From the NCBI RefSeq assembly GCF_037076465.1, contig NZ_AP028908.1, positions 4,030,001-4,094,000 of the forward strand: a stretch of 64,000 bases of DNA, in the 5' to 3' direction. Positions 20,213 to 30,597 of this stretch are shown here, in pieces. The notes below the pieces were generated by a model. That model saw only the letters and a list, made by a program, of their open reading frames with translations, had not been told where the DNA came from and made no database searches. Position numbers and translations under genes: made by a program. Position 1 is the stretch's first letter. Every line of letters starts with the position of its first letter. This DNA is from Pectobacterium araliae (GTDB lineage: Bacteria > Pseudomonadota > Gammaproteobacteria > Enterobacterales > Enterobacteriaceae).

Positions 20213-21292
20213 TTATTTTTTGTTCTTTTTCTGAGACTGATTTTTTTCTAAGAAACGTTGCAGCTCATCTTTATAAAACTTCGCCGACATCATCGTGCCA
20301 TGCCCGCTGGTTTCATTACTGGCGGGAATAAGGAACACGGTCGCCTGCTTAATTTTCTTAAGCTCATTATCCAGGATGCCGGTTTCAACAGGATTACGCT
20401 CATCATCCGCAGAGTTAATCACCAGAACGGGGGCCTTAATTTTATTCAACTCCGGTGCCGCGTTATAATTTGCAGATGAGCCCCAGATATAAATAAAGTC
20501 ATTGGCATCGCTGGTCGACGGTGCAGCAAGACGCTCTTCTACCAGTTTGTCCGCCTGTGCGCGTGTCGGTGCTTTGCTCTGATAAGCCAGCGTTCCACCA
20601 GTAGTAGCAATACTAAACATAATGCTAGCCGTTTTTAGCGTCGGCGGCTGTTGCGTATAATTGCCATTATTCCAAGCCGGATCGTTCTTGATGGATTCAA
20701 TCAAGATGCGACGCATCATCCAGTTACGGCCAGACAGTTCGTTTGGCAACGACGCCATTGGCACCAATGCATCCATCATGTCCGGGTATTTTTCCCCCCA
20801 CAGCCAGGTCTGCATTCCGCCCATGGAATAACCCATCACCAGACGCAGGTGGTTAATACCCAGTCCTTCTTTGATTAAGCGATATTGTGCCTGCACCATA
20901 TCGTTATAATCGTACTGGGGAAATTTCATCCGTAAGCCGTCTGACGGCTTGGAAGATTTTCCAGAACCAATGCTCTCCGGCATGATTATAAAGTATTTGC
21001 TGCTATCCAGCGCCTGACCTGGCCCGAAAAGCTCTCCGCCAAAGCCATTTGCTAACAACGCGTTAATCGGCTGATTCGTTCCATGCAGTAATAACACGGC
21101 TGGTTTGGTTTTATCACCGAACGTGTAATAGTGGATGCGCAGATCTTTTAATTTATCACCACTGTTGAAGGTAAATTCTGGCGCGATCCAGTCACCTTCT
21201 TGTGGCACTGAAAAATTGGTCTGTGCATACGTTAATGGTGACAGCATTAACAGAAATGCACCCACCACCCCTGATAGTATTCGGTTAACCAT
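20213..21292 (-). CDS. Exported alpha/beta-hydrolase, homoserine acetyltransferase-like fold
   Basis: A 359-residue predicted periplasmic or secreted hydrolase. A signal peptide (MVNRILSGVVGAFLLMLSPLTYAQ) ends near residue 24. The nucleophile elbow is GYSMGG, an oxyanion-side HGTN motif follows a beta strand (VLLLHGTNQP), and the C-terminal catalytic His is in SGHGTM. The closest family by eye is the MetX-like alpha/beta-hydrolase group, but an exported enzyme is unlikely to acylate homoserine. I chose the ATG at 21290-21292 because GAAGAG lies just upstream; a longer frame starts at 21313. Substrate unknown. Confidence 0.85.
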   Translation of the reverse strand: MVNRILSGVVGAFLLMLSPLTYAQTNFSVPQEGDWIAPEFTFNSGDKLKDLRIHYYTFGDKTKPAVLLLHGTNQPINALLANGFGGELFGPGQALDSSKYFIIMPESIGSGKSSKPSDGLRMKFPQYDYNDMVQAQYRLIKEGLGINHLRLVMGYSMGGMQTWLWGEKYPDMMDALVPMASLPNELSGRNWMMRRILIESIKNDPAWNNGNYTQQPPTLKTASIMFSIATTGGTLAYQSKAPTRAQADKLVEERLAAPSTSDANDFIYIWGSSANYNAAPELNKIKAPVLVINSADDERNPVETGILDNELKKIKQATVFLIPASNETSGHGTMMSAKFYKDELQRFLEKNQSQKKNKK

Positions 21293-21563
21293 AAATAGCT
21301 CTTCGGTAATCATGAAGTCGTGAAGCCGCGATTTTAATGTCTATTAGGAAAAATCCCAATAAACATAAGTAAGCTAATAATAAAAAGATATTATTAGCTG
21401 ATTTTTTTACTTATAGCGAAATATTCTATAGTGAGTTTTCAATAGTATGACATTTAACACATTCGAGTTAATCGTCTTACTATGCCGCACAGACTTTCCG
21501 CCTGGCTTTAACGTCCATAAAAACAACAAAAAGTGGAAAAAATCGTTCACATCGCGAACAAGA

Positions 21564-21602
21564 ATACCGATAGTGCGCAGTGATATTGCACACTATCGGT
21601 AT
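21564..21602. terminator. Strong 12-bp hairpin downstream of the M48 peptidase gene
   Basis: Perfect stem ATACCGATAGTG / CACTATCGGTAT around a 15-nt loop, 31 bp past the stop of the M48 gene. It lacks a clear T run, so it may stabilise the transcript end rather than terminate on its own. Confidence 0.5.
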
Positions 21603-21632
21603 AAGGCTGGGGGGTAAAATCGGCGTTGACGA

Positions 21633-22670
21633 TCAGTGCTGATTCATTTCTCTTTCAATCGTTCTAAGTCGCTCATCCATATCTGGGTGTGTACTCAGCC
21701 AGTCAGGTAAATCCAGTGGTTCAGCGTCATCCCCACTGCGGTCGTGATTGAGCAAGGCTTGATACATTGCCTGCATTGACTGAAGTGAACGCCCTTGTTG
21801 CTGCATTTTTTCTATTGCCCATGCATCGGCTTCCCGTTCCATATCACGAGAAAACTGCATCTCGTTGATAAAGGCGGCAGACTGCAATACGGTATCTCCG
21901 ACGCCACTGACATCTCCCGTCATCCACATGAACATCAACGACATCAGCGATGAACGCACCACCATACGCATGGGATGACGATAGGCATGGTGCCCCATTT
22001 CGTGCAACATCACTGCCGCCAACTCGTTGTCATTTTTCGCCAGCTTCACCAGATCGTCACTGATAATCAGCGTGCCATCCGCCAGCATAAAAGCATTCGG
22101 CCCGATCGGCGCAGCCATGATCTCCAGACGCAGCGGCGTTTTATCTTCTCGCATGTCCGCGGGCATAACCTGCTGAAACAGCGTTTGCATCGCCTGCTGG
22201 TGCTCAACAGGCAGTTTGGAAGGCTTAAAATCACTGTGCCGTAACAGCTTCAGCGTGTTTTGCCCCAACTGCTGTTCGATAACGGTAGGAATGCGCAGCG
22301 CCAGCGCAGAACTTGCCCACGGCAACACCACATAAACATAGTTTATCACCATCAATATGGTGGCGAATAACGTGAGAATGACGCCACGTTTATGGCGTTC
22401 CAACCGATGGACCAACCCCGGTCGACGCCGTGCGGAATACCATGTGCGAAAATCAGGATCGTCGGCAGGAACAAAACGACCGCCGTCAGGAAACGTTAAC
22501 GTGAGAGGAATGGACCCCAGCGCATCGGAAACCGTGACCTGCTCAAGAGAAAATGTGGTGTTCGATGACCCGGTGTTCAGCGCCATCGTCGAACCATTGT
22601 CCGTTAAATGAAGAGAAGCGGCCACGCGGGCCGCCAATCCGGGGTATTGATAATGCCCCTCAATATTCAT
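21633..22670 (-). CDS. Membrane-anchored M48 family metallopeptidase
   Basis: A 345-residue zinc peptidase. The active site is HEMGHH in VMLHEMGHHAYRHPM, with a third ligand in EREADAWAI. A single membrane helix near residues 95-118 separates a short N-terminal beta-rich region from the protease domain. It follows yjgN by 16 bp and reads the same way, so the two probably form an operon and could act together in membrane quality control. This pairing of a DUF898 protein with an M48 peptidase is an inference from adjacency. Confidence 0.9.
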   Translation of the reverse strand: MNIEGHYQYPGLAARVAASLHLTDNGSTMALNTGSSNTTFSLEQVTVSDALGSIPLTLTFPDGGRFVPADDPDFRTWYSARRRPGLVHRLERHKRGVILTLFATILMVINYVYVVLPWASSALALRIPTVIEQQLGQNTLKLLRHSDFKPSKLPVEHQQAMQTLFQQVMPADMREDKTPLRLEIMAAPIGPNAFMLADGTLIISDDLVKLAKNDNELAAVMLHEMGHHAYRHPMRMVVRSSLMSLMFMWMTGDVSGVGDTVLQSAAFINEMQFSRDMEREADAWAIEKMQQQGRSLQSMQAMYQALLNHDRSGDDAEPLDLPDWLSTHPDMDERLRTIEREMNQH

Positions 22671-22686
22671 ATCCCTGCCTTATAAC

Positions 22687-23861
22687 TTACAGGCCGACAC
22701 CCAAATCGAGCGCCTGCACGGCTTCTTCAGCCAACGCGCTGTTTGCAGTGTCCTGATGTGCCTGAACGTGCAGCAGTGCCAGATCGCCTTCAACCGCTGT
22801 CGCATTCGCTATATAGCGTGCATGGCGAATTTCTGCCACCGGTGCAGCCCAACCCAAAGAGAAAATAGTGATCAGGCTATTCGTTATCAGTAGCCCCATG
22901 TAAGACAGCGTTTGCATGGAAGAATGCAATTTCACACCACCATTCAGCGATGTCTGGTTAAACAGATAATTACGCTGCGCAACCACCAGATAGCTGCTGG
23001 AAACCAGAATACCCAGCAGCGCCACAACGACCATCATGATCATATTAAAGACGTTGCTCAGCAACATCATCAGTACGAGCTCTTCATTTCCGCCGCCCAT
23101 CATAATAGTTTGGAATAGCGTGAAGAAGAACGAACTCATGAACGACAACGATGCGATCAGGAAAGGAACAAAAATCAGCAGGCTAATCAGAGAAAATTTG
23201 ATAAACGCCGATTTCGCTAATTCTGCGTTAAACGCGGTTTTACCGAAGAACAGGTTATTAACATAAAAGTCGAGCAGCATCATTTTCATGATGCCATTTA
23301 CGGCGGCAAACCCCGGAATAGCAATCGCCAACGCAATGAACCCAATCAGAATTGGGCTATTGCTCTGCATACCGATCATGACAACAACAACCAGAGCAAT
23401 ATAAAAAGCCAGCAGCAGCAGGATAGGGCAAAGCAGCAATACCCAATACGCACGGCCTGTCTGGCAATGATAATTAAAACGAACGCCGCGATAGCTGGAC
23501 ATAATGGCGTCATAACGCCAGTTGCGGATCACGAGAACCGGAATAAGTGCCGAAAATGCCAATGCGAGAATCGTTCCCAGCGTTGGTGACATCGCCAATA
23601 CAAAATAAAACAGAATCAGACCGGCGATAACCAGCAAGCGCCCTTTAAGGTCGGCTGCGCGTGGTAATCAAAACGGTCACCATTAATTTCCGTGTTACCA
23701 TAAAAATAACGGCGACGGCGCACGGTGGCCCAGGCAGAATAAATACCTAAAGTGATAACCGTTAATAACGCATTCACCAGCCAAATTGCAAAATATTCCC
23801 CAGCCTTACCATGAAACTGCACGCGATGCTGCGTGCTATTTTCTGAAGTATTGATAGTCAT
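22687..23861 (-). pseudogene. yjgN: DUF898 membrane protein YjgN, split by a one-base frameshift
   Basis: Two overlapping frames together make a normal-length YjgN-like inner-membrane protein. The 81-codon N-terminal part (23616-23861) carries the conserved FHGKAGEYFAIWLVN and FYGNTEINGDRFDYH segments; the C-terminal part (22687-23637) has the remaining helices. The first frame reads LKGACWL where LKGRLLVIAG is expected. Adding one G to the GGG run at 23641-23643 would restore a single frame. It could be a real null allele or an assembly error. It sits beside yjgM and valS as in E. coli. Function unknown. Confidence 0.8.
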
Positions 23862-24159
23862 AAACCTTTCATCCTAAAAGAAATAAGCCTCATAAACGCT
23901 TCATTCGATACGTTATTGGCATACAAAAAGCGGCTTATTTAAGCATGTCCTGTTAATGACAACAATATAAGTTAACAAAAATCACACAAGCTTATGTGCT
24001 TACTAATTACATGGAATAGGGAAATCCACAAAGTAACAAACACAATAATAATAACGTGAAATCTGACGAGTATAGACGTTGCATCAATGTGGCCTGAAAT
24101 GGTATTACAATCGGCCAGGATCATTACCCCCGTAAACCGTAAGAGCAAGAGTACGTATT
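23862..24159. promoter_or_regulatory. yjgN-yjgM divergent intergenic region
   Basis: 298 bp, AT-rich, between two divergent genes. It should hold both promoters, but I see no clear consensus site or repeat. Confidence 0.3.
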
Positions 24160-24663
24160 ATGACAACCGCGACCTCCGCCAATCTTCAGCTACGCCCCAT
24201 CACCGAACAGGACGATGCTGCCATCGCACACGTCATCCGCCAGGTTTCTGCTGAATTTGGTTTGACGGCCGACAAAGGTTACACCGTTTCCGACCCTAAT
24301 CTGGATACGCTGTTTACTCTGTATAACCAGCCGAAAAGCGCCTACTGGGTGGTTGAATATGAAGGCCGAGTCGCGGGTGGCGGTGGCATTGCCCCACTGG
24401 TCGCGGGAGAAAAAGATGTGTGTGAATTGCAGAAAATGTATTTCCTACCCGTCGTGCGGGGTAAAGGGTTCGCACGTCAGCTAGCAATACAGGCACTTGA
24501 TTTTGCGCGTGAGCAGGGCTTTCGCCGCTGCTATCTGGAAACCACCGGCCACCTGACCAGCGCGATCCGGCTGTATGAGTCTCTGGGCTTCGATCCTATT
24601 CCCCATTCAATGGGTAACACGGGCCATACAGACTGTGAAGTGACGATGCTAAAGATGCTGTAA
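24160..24663 (+). CDS. yjgM: GNAT acetyltransferase YjgM
   Basis: A 167-residue GCN5-related N-acetyltransferase. Motif A for acetyl-CoA binding is [12 protein letters not shown] (R/Q-x-x-G-x-G/A), preceded by the beta strand ELQKMYFLP and followed by YESLGF. It lies between yjgN and rraB as in E. coli. The acceptor substrate is not known. Confidence 0.9.
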   Translation: MTTATSANLQLRPITEQDDAAIAHVIRQVSAEFGLTADKGYTVSDPNLDTLFTLYNQPKSAYWVVEYEGRVAGGGGIAPLVAGEKDVCELQKMYFLPVVRGKGFARQLAIQALDFAREQGFRRCYLETTGHLTSAIRLYESLGFDPIPHSMGNTGHTDCEVTMLKML

Positions 24664-24671
24664 AAGTAGTT

Positions 24672-24778
24672 ATCGATTGTTTCAGGAGAGAGATACCGGG
24701 GCGACCACGGTGCGAGGTCTCCCTGCGGGAACCTCATCACCGAGTTTCCCCTAAACCCACGCTTAAGCTATCGGCATG
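24672..24778 (+). repeat. Palindromic about 110-bp intergenic repeat, family B copy 1
   Basis: Core GATACCGGGGCGACCACGG, then TGCGAGGTCTCCC, GCGGGAACCTCATCACCG, GTTTCCCCTAAACCCACG and CTTAAGC. It pairs with copies at 29842-29950 and 54358-54474. The left end of this copy has diverged. Located just after yjgM. Confidence 0.75.
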
Positions 24779-24795
24779 ACAATCAAGTAAAAAAC

Positions 24796-24826
24796 CAAAA
24801 AAAACGCCGCAGGGTATTCCTGCGGC
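24796..24826 (-). terminator. rraB terminator
   Basis: On the minus strand GCCGCAGG-AATAC-CCTGCGGC (24806-24826), then CG and a run of eight T. A textbook rho-independent terminator 34 bp past the rraB stop. Confidence 0.85.
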
Positions 24827-24859
24827 ATTCAGTGAGGCGTGTGCTTCGAGGTTAATGAC

Positions 24860-25285
24860 TTAATGCCGCTTGCCGTCATCATCTTCGTCATAAAAATCTT
24901 CATCATCCCCGTCTTCTTCGCCTTCACCATCGGGATCTTCAAAGTACGTGCCCCATCCGTCATAATTCACACCGTGGCGTTCTGCCAGCGCCAGCAACTG
25001 CTCTACCTGTGCGTCGATCAGCTCCGCATTTAGCGCCACTTCACTGATAGCATCACAGCACATCAGCAATACACCCTCTTCCACTTCCAGTTCTTCCGCA
25101 TCCGTCACTTCATAGCCCAGCTTGAAGGCTTCTACAGCGACTTTTTCCAACACGTCAAACTTCTCAGCAGAGAAATGGTGTTCAATGGTATAGAGCGCGT
25201 CAGGATCGCTGCCATCATCCAGCAGTTCTTCAATGATCAGGCGTGTCTCTTCCCGTTGCTCTTCCAGTAATTCGCGGTTTGCCAT
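24860..25285 (-). CDS. rraB: Regulator of RNase E activity B
   Basis: A small acidic protein (141 residues) that binds RNase E and modulates degradosome composition, changing the decay of particular mRNAs. The N-terminus ([18 protein letters not shown]) and the segment [14 protein letters not shown] are as in E. coli RraB. The C-terminus is extremely acidic (runs of D and E), typical of the family. It is divergent from argF. Confidence 0.95.
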   Translation of the reverse strand: MANRELLEEQREETRLIIEELLDDGSDPDALYTIEHHFSAEKFDVLEKVAVEAFKLGYEVTDAEELEVEEGVLLMCCDAISEVALNAELIDAQVEQLLALAERHGVNYDGWGTYFEDPDGEGEEDGDDEDFYDEDDDGKRH

Positions 25286-25370
25286 GCCTCAGTCCTCATT
25301 AATCGACGTAATATTGCTTATTGTCCCACAGCCCTGCGGCTTGCTCCACCACAAAGTTTGATATCACCAC

Positions 25371-25413
25371 TTGAATTTGAATAATTACACATATAAAGTG
25401 AATTTTAATTCAA
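25371..25413 (+). promoter_or_regulatory. Tandem ARG boxes upstream of argF
   Basis: Two ArgR sites: TTGAATTTGAATAATTAC (25371-25388) and a near-perfect TGAATTTTAATTCA (25399-25412). Paired boxes overlapping the promoter are the normal arrangement for arginine repression. Confidence 0.8.
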
Positions 25414-25446
25414 CCAATAGTGTTGAGCCACATGGAGAGGTACATC

Positions 25447-26454
25447 ATGCAACCGTTCTACAAGCGTCATTTTTTAAGGTTAATGGATTTTACACCCGCA
25501 GAAATTGCCCATCTTTTAACCCTGTCAACGAAACTGAAGGCCGATAAAAAAAACGGGACAGAAGTCCGCCGCCTGCAAGGTAAAAACATCGCACTCATCT
25601 TCGAAAAAGATTCGACCCGTACTCGCTGCTCTTTCGAAGTTGCTGCATACGATCAGGGCGCGCAAGTGACCTATCTCGGTCCAAGCGGCAGTCAAATCGG
25701 CCATAAAGAATCCATCAAAGATACCGCACGCGTACTGGGAAGAATGTACGACGGCATTCAATATCGCGGCTACGGCCAGCACATTGTTGATACGCTGGCA
25801 CAATACGCGGGCGTTCCGGTCTGGAACGGGCTGACGAACGAATTCCACCCCACACAGTTACTGGCAGACCTGCTGACAATGCAGGAACATTTGCCGGGTA
25901 AAGCGCTGTCAGAGATGACGCTCGTTTATGTGGGCGATGCGCGCAACAACATGGGCAACACCATGCTGGAAGCGGCCGCGCTGACCGGATTGGATTTACG
26001 CCTTGTTGCGCCAAAAGCCTGCTGGCCGGATGCCGGTCTGGTGGCGGAGTGTCAGGCGGCGGCAGAGCAAACGGGTGGCAGCATCACGCTGACGGAAGAT
26101 ATCGCCGCAGGCGTTGCGGGCGCAGATTTCATTTATACCGACGTTTGGGTTTCCATGGGCGAACCAAAAGAAACCTGGAAAGAGCGTATCGCACTGCTGA
26201 AACCGTATCAGGTGAACATGGCGATGATTGCCGCGACGGGTAACCCGCAGGTGAAGTTTCTGCACTGTCTGCCCGCGTTCCATGATGACCAGACGACCAT
26301 GGGTCAACAAATGGCGGAACAGTACGGCCTGCACGGCGGAATGGAAGTGACGGACGAGGTCTTTGAATCCGCGCACAGCATCGTGTTCGATCAGGCGGAA
26401 AACCGCATGCACACCATCAAAGCCGTGATGGTCGCCACGCTGGCGCAGGATTAA
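25447..26454 (+). CDS. argF: Ornithine carbamoyltransferase
   Basis: Converts ornithine and carbamoyl phosphate to citrulline in arginine synthesis. Carbamoyl-phosphate motif STRTR starts near residue 56; [10 protein letters not shown] and the ornithine-binding HCLPAFHD are present. Length 335 is one more than E. coli ArgI. I chose the ATG at 25447 ([16 protein letters not shown]) with GGAGAGG just upstream, not the frame start at 25420. The place next to rraB and tabA corresponds to argI in E. coli. Confidence 0.97.
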   Translation: MQPFYKRHFLRLMDFTPAEIAHLLTLSTKLKADKKNGTEVRRLQGKNIALIFEKDSTRTRCSFEVAAYDQGAQVTYLGPSGSQIGHKESIKDTARVLGRMYDGIQYRGYGQHIVDTLAQYAGVPVWNGLTNEFHPTQLLADLLTMQEHLPGKALSEMTLVYVGDARNNMGNTMLEAAALTGLDLRLVAPKACWPDAGLVAECQAAAEQTGGSITLTEDIAAGVAGADFIYTDVWVSMGEPKETWKERIALLKPYQVNMAMIAATGNPQVKFLHCLPAFHDDQTTMGQQMAEQYGLHGGMEVTDEVFESAHSIVFDQAENRMHTIKAVMVATLAQD

Positions 26455-26591
26455 GGTTTAACCTGCCTTTGATGTGTTTAAAAACAGATCAGAGGTGGGC
26501 TGTTTCATCGCCCAAAACAGTAATAGATTTTTGTTACTGAACCACAGAAAAACACGATTCTTGCCTTAATTCTGCTTCTTGAAACAAACCG

Positions 26592-27035
26592 CTACTCTCT
26601 CCAGGCATTGATCCCTTTGGCATCAATATCAATCGTAGGCATGACCGGCATTTTACCGTCATAAAAAAATGATGAATTGCTAAATGAATAAATTTTGCCT
26701 GTCATTTTGACAGTAATACGACTCCCCACACCAGAAACTGATACGTCGCTACGGTCTGCAGTCAGAAATGGCGCAGACTCGCCAAGTACTTTCATTGGAT
26801 CGCCATCAATATGACGATAAAGGTAGTAGCGATAAACGTCAGAATCCGTCGCGCCAGCATTCTGGTACTGGGTCACATAGAGCCAGATTTTATCAGTAAG
26901 CGGTTTTTGGCTGTAAAGCCGATCGTTATAGGGGCCAGATGATAAGAACTGAATCATACAGAAACCGACGACAGCAACGAGCAGCACCGCTGTCAGTAAA
27001 CGATGCCCCCACTTAATAGCCGTGCTGGCGTGCAT
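26592..27035 (-). CDS. Putative immunity protein for the adjacent toxin remnant
   Basis: A 147-residue protein of no recognised family: a short cytoplasmic N-terminus, one membrane helix (residues 13-31, LLTAVLLVAVVGFCMIQFL) and a polar domain ending GINAWRE. Its ATG lies inside the last codons of the toxin remnant (overlap 27013-27035). Such tight overlap downstream of a polymorphic toxin tail is typical of immunity genes. The membrane anchor would put most of the protein in the periplasm or hold it at the inner membrane. The role is inferred from position alone; unlike the toxin the frame is intact. Confidence 0.6.
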   Translation of the reverse strand: MHASTAIKWGHRLLTAVLLVAVVGFCMIQFLSSGPYNDRLYSQKPLTDKIWLYVTQYQNAGATDSDVYRYYLYRHIDGDPMKVLGESAPFLTADRSDVSVSGVGSRITVKMTGKIYSFSNSSFFYDGKMPVMPTIDIDAKGINAWRE

Positions 27036-27411
27036 AGTCTATTCCTTGTTGAATCCAGAACTGATCGCGTGGATCATCTCCATAGGGTGACCGATGATAC
27101 CAATATCCCCAGTCAGGTCGAGAAGTTCCTGCCCGACTCTGGGTCCAGCCAGCCCCCATCAACAATATATTTGGCATAATTCCCGCAGCCGTACCCGTCG
27201 CACCGTAATTAAAATTACCGAAGTTAGCCAGCGAACGATCACGCTGCTTGTAATCCTACGGACCACCATTACGAACCTGCTGATAAAACCAATAGCGGGA
27301 CTGCCATACTCCGTGGCATACCATTTCTGCGAGCCTCATGGAGATTTTTAAGCAGAAGAGGAAAACCTCCGGGGTGGCATTTGAGGAATTATTGCCATTA
27401 TTTTCTCCGTT
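27013..27411 (-). pseudogene. C-terminal remnant of a polymorphic toxin (type 44 domain)
   Basis: On the minus strand a frame reads YWFYQQVRNGGP, stop, DYKQRDRSL, then FGNFNYGATGTAAG, GWTQSRAGTS, SPYGDDPRDQFWIQQGIDYAR and stops at 27013. These motifs match the polymorphic toxin type 44 domain found at the ends of Rhs-like and other secreted toxins. The expected GPWDYKQ has a nonsense change (TGG to TAG at 27256-27258). Upstream of about 27290 another frame (NLHEARRNG) may be the true one, hinting at an additional frameshift. Only the toxin tip remains; no Rhs or delivery domain lies upstream, where tabA follows at once. Confidence 0.75.
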
Positions 27412-27443
27412 TTATGATTGAACGTTCCTTGTTCACAAAAATT

Positions 27444-27944
<501 letters not shown>

Positions 27945-28108
27945 TTACAATCCTTATACTCTCCAAATGTAACACCCGCCAGCGCGTTAATCCGAAAAAG
28001 TGAACTGTCCATCACTCTTCTGAAACGACCTTCTTCTTCCCACCGACATTATGCATACAGCACCCCACCCGCAACCGATTGCGATGCGTAAAAAACCACG
28101 CTTTCTGC

Positions 28109-28136
28109 TTGAAATAGCCTAGTCGGCGCGTATAAT
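28109..28136 (+). promoter_or_regulatory. pyrLBI promoter
   Basis: TTGAAA (28109-28114), 16-bp spacer, TATAAT (28131-28136). The start region just after it is followed by a CCGACAG/CCGGG hairpin that could act as a transcription pause. Confidence 0.75.
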
Positions 28137-28161
28137 TCCCGACAGTTTGCCGGGAGGGGTC

Positions 28162-28284
28162 ATGCACCGTTACACCAAAAAATTCGCTGTTTATGTTGGT
28201 TCTCAACCACAACTGCCATCCGGCAGCCAGCCAGCGTTTTCCTTTCCGTTGCTCAATCGATCAATTAAGAAAGCCCCTCAATGA
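28162..28284 (+). CDS. pyrL: pyrBI leader peptide
   Basis: A 40-codon leader frame starting MHRYTKKFAVYVGSQPQLP behind a GGGAGGGG ribosome site. Its transcript has a U-rich tract (TTTTCCTTTCC, about 28234-28244) and its stop codon TGA (28282-28284) falls in the loop and stem of the attenuator. In E. coli, low UTP slows polymerase in such a tract, letting the translating ribosome catch up and block terminator formation, so pyrBI is expressed. The peptide differs from E. coli PyrL but the layout is the same. Confidence 0.8.
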   Translation: MHRYTKKFAVYVGSQPQLPSGSQPAFSFPLLNRSIKKAPQ

Positions 28285-28297
28285 GGGGCTTTTTTTT
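28268..28297 (+). terminator. pyrBI attenuator
   Basis: Stem AAGCCCCTC / GAGGGGCTT with a 3-nt loop, followed by a T8 run, 60 bp before pyrB. It overlaps the end of the pyrL frame, as required for UTP-sensed attenuation. Confidence 0.9.
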
Positions 28298-28357
28298 GCC
28301 CACCGCCCGGGCCGCCAGATACAACATTTCCTGTTTACTCGTTAGGAGAAAGACAAC

Positions 28358-29293
28358 ATGGTCAATCCGCTCTATCAAAAACATATCATTTCGATTAACG
28401 ACCTCAGTCGGGAAGATTTAGAGCTGGCGCTGAATGTAGCCGCTAGCCTGAAAGCCAAACCTCAGCCTGAGCTGTTAAAACATAAAGTGATTGCCAGTTG
28501 CTTCTTCGAAGCATCTACCCGGACACGTCTGTCCTTTGAAACCGCGATGCATCGCCTGGGTGCCTCCGTCGTCGGTTTCGCCGACAGCAATAACACATCG
28601 CTGGGGAAAAAGGGCGAAACGCTGGCCGATACTATTTCCGTCATCAGCCAGTACGTTGATGCCATCGTGATGCGCCACCCGCAGGAAGGCGCGTCCCGCC
28701 TTGCCACCGAATTCTCCGGCGGCATTCCGATTCTGAACGCGGGCGACGGCGCGAACCAGCACCCGACGCAGACGCTGCTCGATCTGTTCACCATTCAGGA
28801 AACGCAAGGTCGGCTGAATAACATCAACATCGCGATGGTCGGCGATTTGAAATATGGTCGCACCGTGCATTCACTCACGCAGGCGCTGGCCAAGTTCGAA
28901 GGCAACCGCTTCTATTTCATCGCCCCAGACGCATTGGCAATGCCAGACTACATTCTGAGCATGCTGAAAGAGAAGAATATTGCTTACAGCCTGCACAACA
29001 GCATCGAAGACGTCGTCGGCGAACTGGATATTCTGTACATGACACGCGTCCAGAAAGAGCGTCTGGACCCCTCCGAATACATCAACATCAAATCCCAGTT
29101 TGTGCTGCGCGCCGCCGACCTGCACAGCGCCCGCCCGAACTTGAAAGTGCTGCACCCGCTGCCGCGCGTCGATGAGATCACCATTGATGTGGATGCCACG
29201 CCTTACGCCTATTATTTCCAACAGGCGGGCAACGGCATTTACGCCCGTCAGGCACTGCTGGCGCTGGTCTTGAATCGCGAACTGGTTCTGTAA
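28358..29293 (+). CDS. pyrB: Aspartate carbamoyltransferase catalytic chain
   Basis: Catalytic subunit of the dodecameric aspartate transcarbamoylase, forming carbamoyl aspartate in the first committed step of pyrimidine synthesis. Length 311 as in E. coli. The carbamoyl-phosphate motif STRTRLSFE lies near residue 53; [11 protein letters not shown] and HPLPRVDEI are present. A GGAGAAAG ribosome site precedes it. First structural gene of pyrBI under attenuation control. Confidence 0.98.
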   Translation: MVNPLYQKHIISINDLSREDLELALNVAASLKAKPQPELLKHKVIASCFFEASTRTRLSFETAMHRLGASVVGFADSNNTSLGKKGETLADTISVISQYVDAIVMRHPQEGASRLATEFSGGIPILNAGDGANQHPTQTLLDLFTIQETQGRLNNINIAMVGDLKYGRTVHSLTQALAKFEGNRFYFIAPDALAMPDYILSMLKEKNIAYSLHNSIEDVVGELDILYMTRVQKERLDPSEYINIKSQFVLRAADLHSARPNLKVLHPLPRVDEITIDVDATPYAYYFQQAGNGIYARQALLALVLNRELVL

Positions 29294-29773
<480 letters not shown>

Positions 29774-29841
29774 TTTTCTGCTTTGTCTCGTAATGAACAT
29801 TGCCTGCGACGGGGCTTTTTTGAATAATGGCTACGTCCGTG

Positions 29842-29950
29842 TAATGCCGATCGTTTAAGGATCGTGATACCGGGGCTACCACGGTGTGAGGCATTCCTAC
29901 GGAAACCTCACACCGCGTTTCCTCTAAATCCATGCTTAAGTGACTAGCAT
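29842..29950 (+). repeat. Palindromic about 110-bp intergenic repeat, family B copy 2
   Basis: The most complete copy. Ends form an imperfect inverted repeat: AATGCCGATCGTTTAAG on the left and, reversed, AATGCTAGTCACTTAAG on the right. Inside, CCACGGTGTGAGG pairs with CCTCACACCGCG. Lies between pyrI and ridA. Confidence 0.8.
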
Positions 29951-29992
29951 TCTGCATCCGCGTTCCTTTTACGCCCCCATCAAGGAGATACT

Positions 29993-30379
29993 ATGTCACG
30001 CATTATCAGCACTGAGAACGCCCCAGCCGCCATCGGCCCTTATGTTCAGGGCGTCGACCTTGGCAGCATGATCTTCACGTCCGGCCAGATCCCCGTGAAT
30101 CCGAAAAGCGGCCTGGTGGCTGACAACATCACCGCTCAGACGCGCCAGTCACTGGAAAACGTTCAGGCGATTGTGGAAGCCGCTGGTCTGAAAGTTTCCG
30201 ATATCGTGAAAATGACCGTGTTCGTAAAAGACCTGCACGATTTCACTCTCGTGAACACCGCGTATGAAGCCTTCTTCAACGAACATAGCGCACCGTTCCC
30301 GGCTCGCTCTTGCGTTGAAGTCGCCCGCCTGCCAAAAGACGTGAAAATCGAAATCGAAGCGATCGCCGTTCGTCGCTAA
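29993..30379 (+). CDS. ridA: 2-iminobutanoate/2-iminopropanoate deaminase RidA
   Basis: Hydrolyses reactive imines released by PLP enzymes such as threonine dehydratase. The 128-residue protein has family signatures YVQGVDLGSMIFTSGQIPV and ARSCVEVARLPKDVKIEIEA; the Arg in the last segment binds substrate. Preceded by AAGGAGA. Placed after pyrBI as in E. coli. Confidence 0.97.
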   Translation: MSRIISTENAPAAIGPYVQGVDLGSMIFTSGQIPVNPKSGLVADNITAQTRQSLENVQAIVEAAGLKVSDIVKMTVFVKDLHDFTLVNTAYEAFFNEHSAPFPARSCVEVARLPKDVKIEIEAIAVRR

Positions 30380-30403
30380 CTTTCGCTATTGATAACCACC
30401 TCA

Positions 30404-30440
30404 CAAGACGCACCATCATGGCTGCGTCTTGTTGATTTTT
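30404..30440 (+). terminator. ridA terminator
   Basis: Perfect stem CAAGACGCA / TGCGTCTTG (30404-30412 with 30423-30431) followed by TTGATTTTT, 25 bp after ridA. Confidence 0.85.
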
Positions 30441-30597
30441 CGCCGTTTTCTCCCCTCATTTCAGTGCAACCACGCCTCCCAACGCACCAATACAGGGCAA
30501 AATTCCGCGTATTCTCTGACAACAGCATGCTTTTTCAAAATGGCGCATTTTATGCATTGTCCTATTATCGCTATTAAGCGTGATGCTGGGGATGACA

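Noticed and set aside
28012..28212. Minus-strand frame opposite the pyrL leader
   Set aside because: No ribosome site; the plus-strand promoter, leader and attenuator explain the region.
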